A stretch of 64,000 nt of DNA, taken from NCBI RefSeq assembly GCF_022836875.1, contig NZ_CP090376.1:1984001-2048000 (forward strand). The letters run 5' to 3'. Positions 61,088 through 64,000 of the stretch are shown piece by piece. The stretch is from Flavobacterium enshiense. GTDB lineage: Bacteria; Bacteroidota; Bacteroidia; Flavobacteriales; Flavobacteriaceae. Position 1 is the stretch's first letter. Each line of letters starts with the position of its first letter. Below the pieces are notes generated by a model, which had not been told where the DNA came from, made no database searches, and was given only the letters and a program-made list of their open reading frames with translations. The position numbers and the translations under genes were made by a program.

Positions 61088-62212
61088 TTATTTAGCTAAT
61101 AATTCGGCAATTTTTGCTTTCAATTCAGCTCCTCTTAAATCTTTTGCAACGATATTTCCTGAAGCATCAAGAATAAAAGTAGCAGGGATTGATTCAACAT
61201 TGTATAGTTTTGCGATCGGCTCTTTCCAATGTTTCAAATTTGAAACTTGTGTCCAAGTCAATTTGTCTTTTGCGATAGCCTCTTTCCATTTGTCTGCATC
61301 CTGGTCTAATGAAACACCAATGATGTTTAATCCTTTTTCGTGGAATTCATTATATAATGCAACTACGTTAGGGTTTTCTTTGCGGCAAGGAGCACACCAG
61401 GAAGCCCAGAAATCAATAATTGTTACTTTACCCAAAGATTCTTTTAAAGAAGTGGTTTTTCCTTCCGGGGTTGGAGCAGCAAAATCTGGAGCAGCAGTAC
61501 CTGTATTTACTGCTTTTTGACGGTTTACATGTTCATCTACACGTTTTCCGCTTTTAGTTTTTTTGATGTCTGTAGATAAGGAATTGTATAATTTTACAAT
61601 TTTATCAGACTCTAAAGTTTGTCGCCCAATAAAGTTTTCCAATAAAAGAACCGAAAGGAATGCTGTTGGGTTTTTTTCAACGAATGTTTCAGAAAATTTA
61701 TCCATATCATTTTGGAAGCCCATGTTTTGCTTTGAAAGCGAATTCATTACAGCTGTGTCTTTTGCTTTTTGAGCATCCATGAATTTTTGCTGGTTGGCTT
61801 TTCGGAAAGCTATCATTTTTTTGAAAATAACGCTGGAACCGTCGTTGTATTCCTGGAATTTATCATTATTTGGAGTACCTCCGATTTTAGATTTTTGGAT
61901 GGTGTCTTTATCTACAGTGATATTGATCTCTCCATTTTCAAGGATAAACGGAACCATATTGTTTAGATCATCAATAACGATAAAACCAATTTCCGGTCCG
62001 TCTTTGAATTCTCCTTTAAATTCAAATTTTCCGTTTTCTATTTTTACAGTATCTTTTGAAATGGGCCCTGCTTCATTCTGAATTTGGAGGATAGCCATTT
62101 TTCCATTGTCGATACCTTCTGCCTTACCGGTAATCAGGAATTCATTATCTCCAACTTTACTGCATGAAGCTAAAATGGATAATCCGGCCAATAAAAGAAG
62201 TTTTTTAGTCAT
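61088..62212 (-). CDS. TlpA-like thioredoxin lipoprotein with N-terminal DUF4369-like domain
   Basis: 374 residues from ATG 62212 (MTKKLLLLAGLSILASCSKV). An upstream ATG at 62230 would add six residues before the lipoprotein signal. The lipobox is ILASC (Cys17). Residues ~20-115 resemble DUF4369 (EFLITGKAEGIDNGKMAILQI), ~116-230 are helical, and ~235-374 are a TlpA thioredoxin domain with active site WCAPC (Cys273, Cys276). It reduces or isomerises disulfides in the periplasm. It is chromosomal, between tRNA-Tyr and a sulfur-metabolism gene. Confidence 0.9.
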   Translation of the reverse strand: MTKKLLLLAGLSILASCSKVGDNEFLITGKAEGIDNGKMAILQIQNEAGPISKDTVKIENGKFEFKGEFKDGPEIGFIVIDDLNNMVPFILENGEINITVDKDTIQKSKIGGTPNNDKFQEYNDGSSVIFKKMIAFRKANQQKFMDAQKAKDTAVMNSLSKQNMGFQNDMDKFSETFVEKNPTAFLSVLLLENFIGRQTLESDKIVKLYNSLSTDIKKTKSGKRVDEHVNRQKAVNTGTAAPDFAAPTPEGKTTSLKESLGKVTIIDFWASWCAPCRKENPNVVALYNEFHEKGLNIIGVSLDQDADKWKEAIAKDKLTWTQVSNLKHWKEPIAKLYNVESIPATFILDASGNIVAKDLRGAELKAKIAELLAK

Positions 62213-62338
62213 AATTTGATTTTTTAGCATTTGTGAATCGTCAGATTCTTTAGCGTTTATTTATTAGTGATGCAAAAGTATTTAATTTTTAGGAATGATA
62301 ATTCGTACGACTAATTTTTGTTAGTCTATAGAATAAAA

Positions 62339-62360
62339 AAATCAGGCAAGAGCCTGATTT
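62339..62360 (-). terminator. Terminator of the MBL/rhodanese gene
   Basis: 9-bp stem AAATCAGGC (62339-62347) / GCCTGATTT (62352-62360), loop AAGA, with a T run on the minus strand, 25 bp past the stop. Confidence 0.85.
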
Positions 62361-62384
62361 TCCTATTTCACGATTGTTACGTTC

Positions 62385-63800
62385 TTATTTTAAAGTAGAA
62401 GGACAAACAAATTGCGTTAATGGTACTCCTGCGTTGCGGATTCCGCTGATTCCTTTTTCAACATTGATCATATTGTGGTACCCGCGGGCTTTTAATATCG
62501 AAGCCATGATTACAGAACGGTACCCTCCGGCGCAATGCAGATAGAATTCTTCGTTTTTCGGTACTTCGGCCAATTGGCTGTTTACGAAATCCAACGGAAT
62601 GTTTATTGCGTTTTCTACATGTTCGGCTTTATATTCACCCGGTTTTCTTGAGTCTACAATAGGATGTTTTGTCTGATTTTTTTCCGAAGCAAATTGCTCA
62701 GGAGAAATGGAAACTATGCTCTCGCTTTCAAAACCTGCAGCTTTCCAGGCTTCCAAGCCGCCTTTCAGATAGCCAAGACAGTTGTCAAACCCAACACGTG
62801 CCAAACGCGTAATAGCTTCTTCTTCTTTTCCTTCAGGTGTAATCAATAAAATTGGGTGTTTGACATCCATAATCAAAGCGCCAACCCAAGGAGCAAAGTT
62901 TCCATGTAAACCTATGAATATGGAATTAGGAACATGTTCTTTGACGAAGTTGTTTTCGTGTCGCACATCCAAAATTAAAGCTTCTGATTGATTTGCAAGA
63001 GCTTCAAAAGCAGATGGTTCCAATGCAGTATTGGCTTTGGTCATGATAGTTTCCAAACTGTCATACCCTTCGATATTCATTAAAACATTTTGAGGGAAAT
63101 AAGCAGGAGGAGCGCTAAGGCCATCCAATAATTCTGCGATGAACTCTTCTTTGGTCATGTCGGCACGCAAAGCATAATTAACCTTTTTCTGGTTTCCTAA
63201 AGTATCAGTGGTTTCTTTGCTCATGTTTTTCCCACAGGCGCTACCAGCTCCGTGATTAGGATATACGATTAAATCATCGGATAATGGCATGATTTTATTT
63301 CGAAGTGAATCATAAAGCATTCCCGCCAGTTTTTCCTGAGTCAAATCGGTAACCAGTTTCTGAGCTAAGTCAGGTCTTCCCACATCTCCGATAAATAAAG
63401 TATCACCGGTTATGATTCCGTGTTGTTGTCCGTTTTCGTCAATCAAAAGGTATGTTGTACTTTCTAAAGTATGTCCTGGAGTATGGATTGCCTTAATAGT
63501 GTAATTTCCAATTTTGAACTCCTGGTTGTCTTCGGCTATGATCGTTTCGAAGTTAGGTTTTGCTGTTGGTCCGTAAACAATTTGAGCTCCTGTTTTTTTC
63601 GACAGATCCAAATGTCCGGAAACGAAATCGGCATGAAAATGCGTTTCAAAAATGTACTTGATTTTTGCGTTGTCTTTAGTTGCTTTATCGATGTAGGATT
63701 GCACCTCACGTAAAGGGTCAAAAATAGCTGCTTCGCCATTATTCTCGATATAATAAGCGGCGTGAGCCATACATCCGGTATAAATTTGTTCTATTTTCAT
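62385..63800 (-). CDS. Metallo-beta-lactamase/rhodanese fusion (persulfide dioxygenase-like)
   Basis: 471 residues from ATG 63800 (MKIEQIYTGCMAHAAYYI). An upstream ATG at 63812 adds four residues unlike the family. Residues ~1-245 are an MBL fold with THFHADFVSGH, GDTLFIGDVGRPDL and YPNHGAGSACG, as in ETHE1-type persulfide dioxygenases. Two rhodanese domains follow. The first (~260-350) has no active-site Cys in its loop (ITPEGKEE), so it is catalytically silent. The second (~360-455) has CAGGYRS with the sulfur-carrying Cys. It oxidises glutathione- or protein-persulfide and channels sulfane sulfur. A TauE-type exporter lies upstream. Confidence 0.9.
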   Translation of the reverse strand: MKIEQIYTGCMAHAAYYIENNGEAAIFDPLREVQSYIDKATKDNAKIKYIFETHFHADFVSGHLDLSKKTGAQIVYGPTAKPNFETIIAEDNQEFKIGNYTIKAIHTPGHTLESTTYLLIDENGQQHGIITGDTLFIGDVGRPDLAQKLVTDLTQEKLAGMLYDSLRNKIMPLSDDLIVYPNHGAGSACGKNMSKETTDTLGNQKKVNYALRADMTKEEFIAELLDGLSAPPAYFPQNVLMNIEGYDSLETIMTKANTALEPSAFEALANQSEALILDVRHENNFVKEHVPNSIFIGLHGNFAPWVGALIMDVKHPILLITPEGKEEEAITRLARVGFDNCLGYLKGGLEAWKAAGFESESIVSISPEQFASEKNQTKHPIVDSRKPGEYKAEHVENAINIPLDFVNSQLAEVPKNEEFYLHCAGGYRSVIMASILKARGYHNMINVEKGISGIRNAGVPLTQFVCPSTLK

Positions 63801-63859
63801 ATCTGTGTTCAAATTTTTTGTAAAGGTAATTTATTATTTAAAATCAAAAGTAACATTGG

Positions 63860-64000
63860 TTACAGTTTGAGGAATTCTTTAGATAAAATAAAAATAGCCA
63901 TTAACAGTACAAAGTAACCAAACCCTTTCTTAAGTTGGGCTTCATTTAAGAACTTATTAAGATAAATTCCGATAAAAATACCAATTACCGATAAGGACGA
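63860..64000 (-). CDS. TauE/SafE-type sulfite exporter, C-terminal end (partial)
   Basis: The minus-strand frame enters at base 64000 and ends at the stop codon 63860-63862. The visible 46 residues (SSLSVIGIFIGIYLNKFLNE ... LSKEFLKL) match the last two membrane helices of TauE/SafE proteins, which export sulfite and related anions. It lies 59 bp upstream of the MBL/rhodanese gene, and the two probably form a sulfide-detoxification operon. The start lies beyond the window. Confidence 0.75.
   Translation of the reverse strand, partial: SSLSVIGIFIGIYLNKFLNEAQLKKGFGYFVLLMAIFILSKEFLKL

Overview
The window is a stretch of a Bacteroidetes chromosome, most probably Flavobacteriaceae and Flavobacterium-like. 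Evidence: AT-rich DNA, SusC/SusD pairs, a fused alpha/beta 2-oxoacid dehydrogenase E1, DUF6520- and DUF6660-like small proteins, RteC, a TolC-fused CusA, weak ribosome binding sites and TAnnTTTG-type -7 promoter boxes.

Layout. Positions 1-9470 are ordinary chromosome: hemN (cut by the window start), a CPA2 antiporter, an E1 dehydrogenase and a large M1-peptidase-like outer-membrane protein. Positions 9473-60867 are one integrated element. A perfect 25-bp direct repeat of the 3' end of tRNA-Tyr occurs at 9473-9497 and 60843-60867, 51,370 bp apart. The intact tRNA-Tyr is at 60847-60928 and a tyrosine recombinase sits beside it at 59334-60572. Positions 60929-64000 are chromosome again: a TlpA-like thioredoxin lipoprotein, a metallo-beta-lactamase/rhodanese protein and the end of a TauE-type sulfite exporter.

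Inside the island, left to right: (1) a Fic protein behind an array of operator half-sites, a Panacea/two-TM protein pair resembling a PanAT toxin-antitoxin system, a coiled-coil membrane protein and an XRE regulator (9.7-14.4 kb); (2) a non-coding, highly foldable stretch (14.5-14.8 kb); (3) a SusC-SusD-S9 peptidase operon facing a minus-strand operon of STAS-like protein, HAMP/PAS/AraC regulator, MauE, a membrane-anchored exported protein and a four-cysteine exported DUF6520-like peptide, with a PLP synthase/acetyltransferase fusion divergent from it (14.9-28.1 kb); (4) RteC, an Xis-like HTH protein, a winged-helix replication protein and a DnaC-like ATPase (28.1-31.2 kb); (5) a copper/silver detoxification block with a split CusA (31.3-43.9 kb); (6) a diheme/Rieske/porin operon (44-46.9 kb); (7) a Zn/Co/Cd-type block with a CusA-TolC fusion, adaptor, DUF3703 and a P1B ATPase (47-55.4 kb); (8) a 1.0-1.2 kb non-coding region of nested hairpins whose wobble pairs point to a minus-strand RNA (55.7-56.8 kb); (9) small ICE-type genes, an unrecognised three-gene cassette and the integrase.

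No relaxase, coupling protein or tra genes are visible. RteC, the Xis-like gene and the integrase suggest a decayed or mobilisable relative of CTnDOT-type conjugative transposons whose cargo is metal resistance plus a peptide-related exported system. The candidates that look least described are the 55.7-56.8 kb RNA, the DUF6520/MauE/SusCD/S9 locus with its shared 33-bp promoter box, the two-TM Panacea pair and the 251/92/58-residue cassette.
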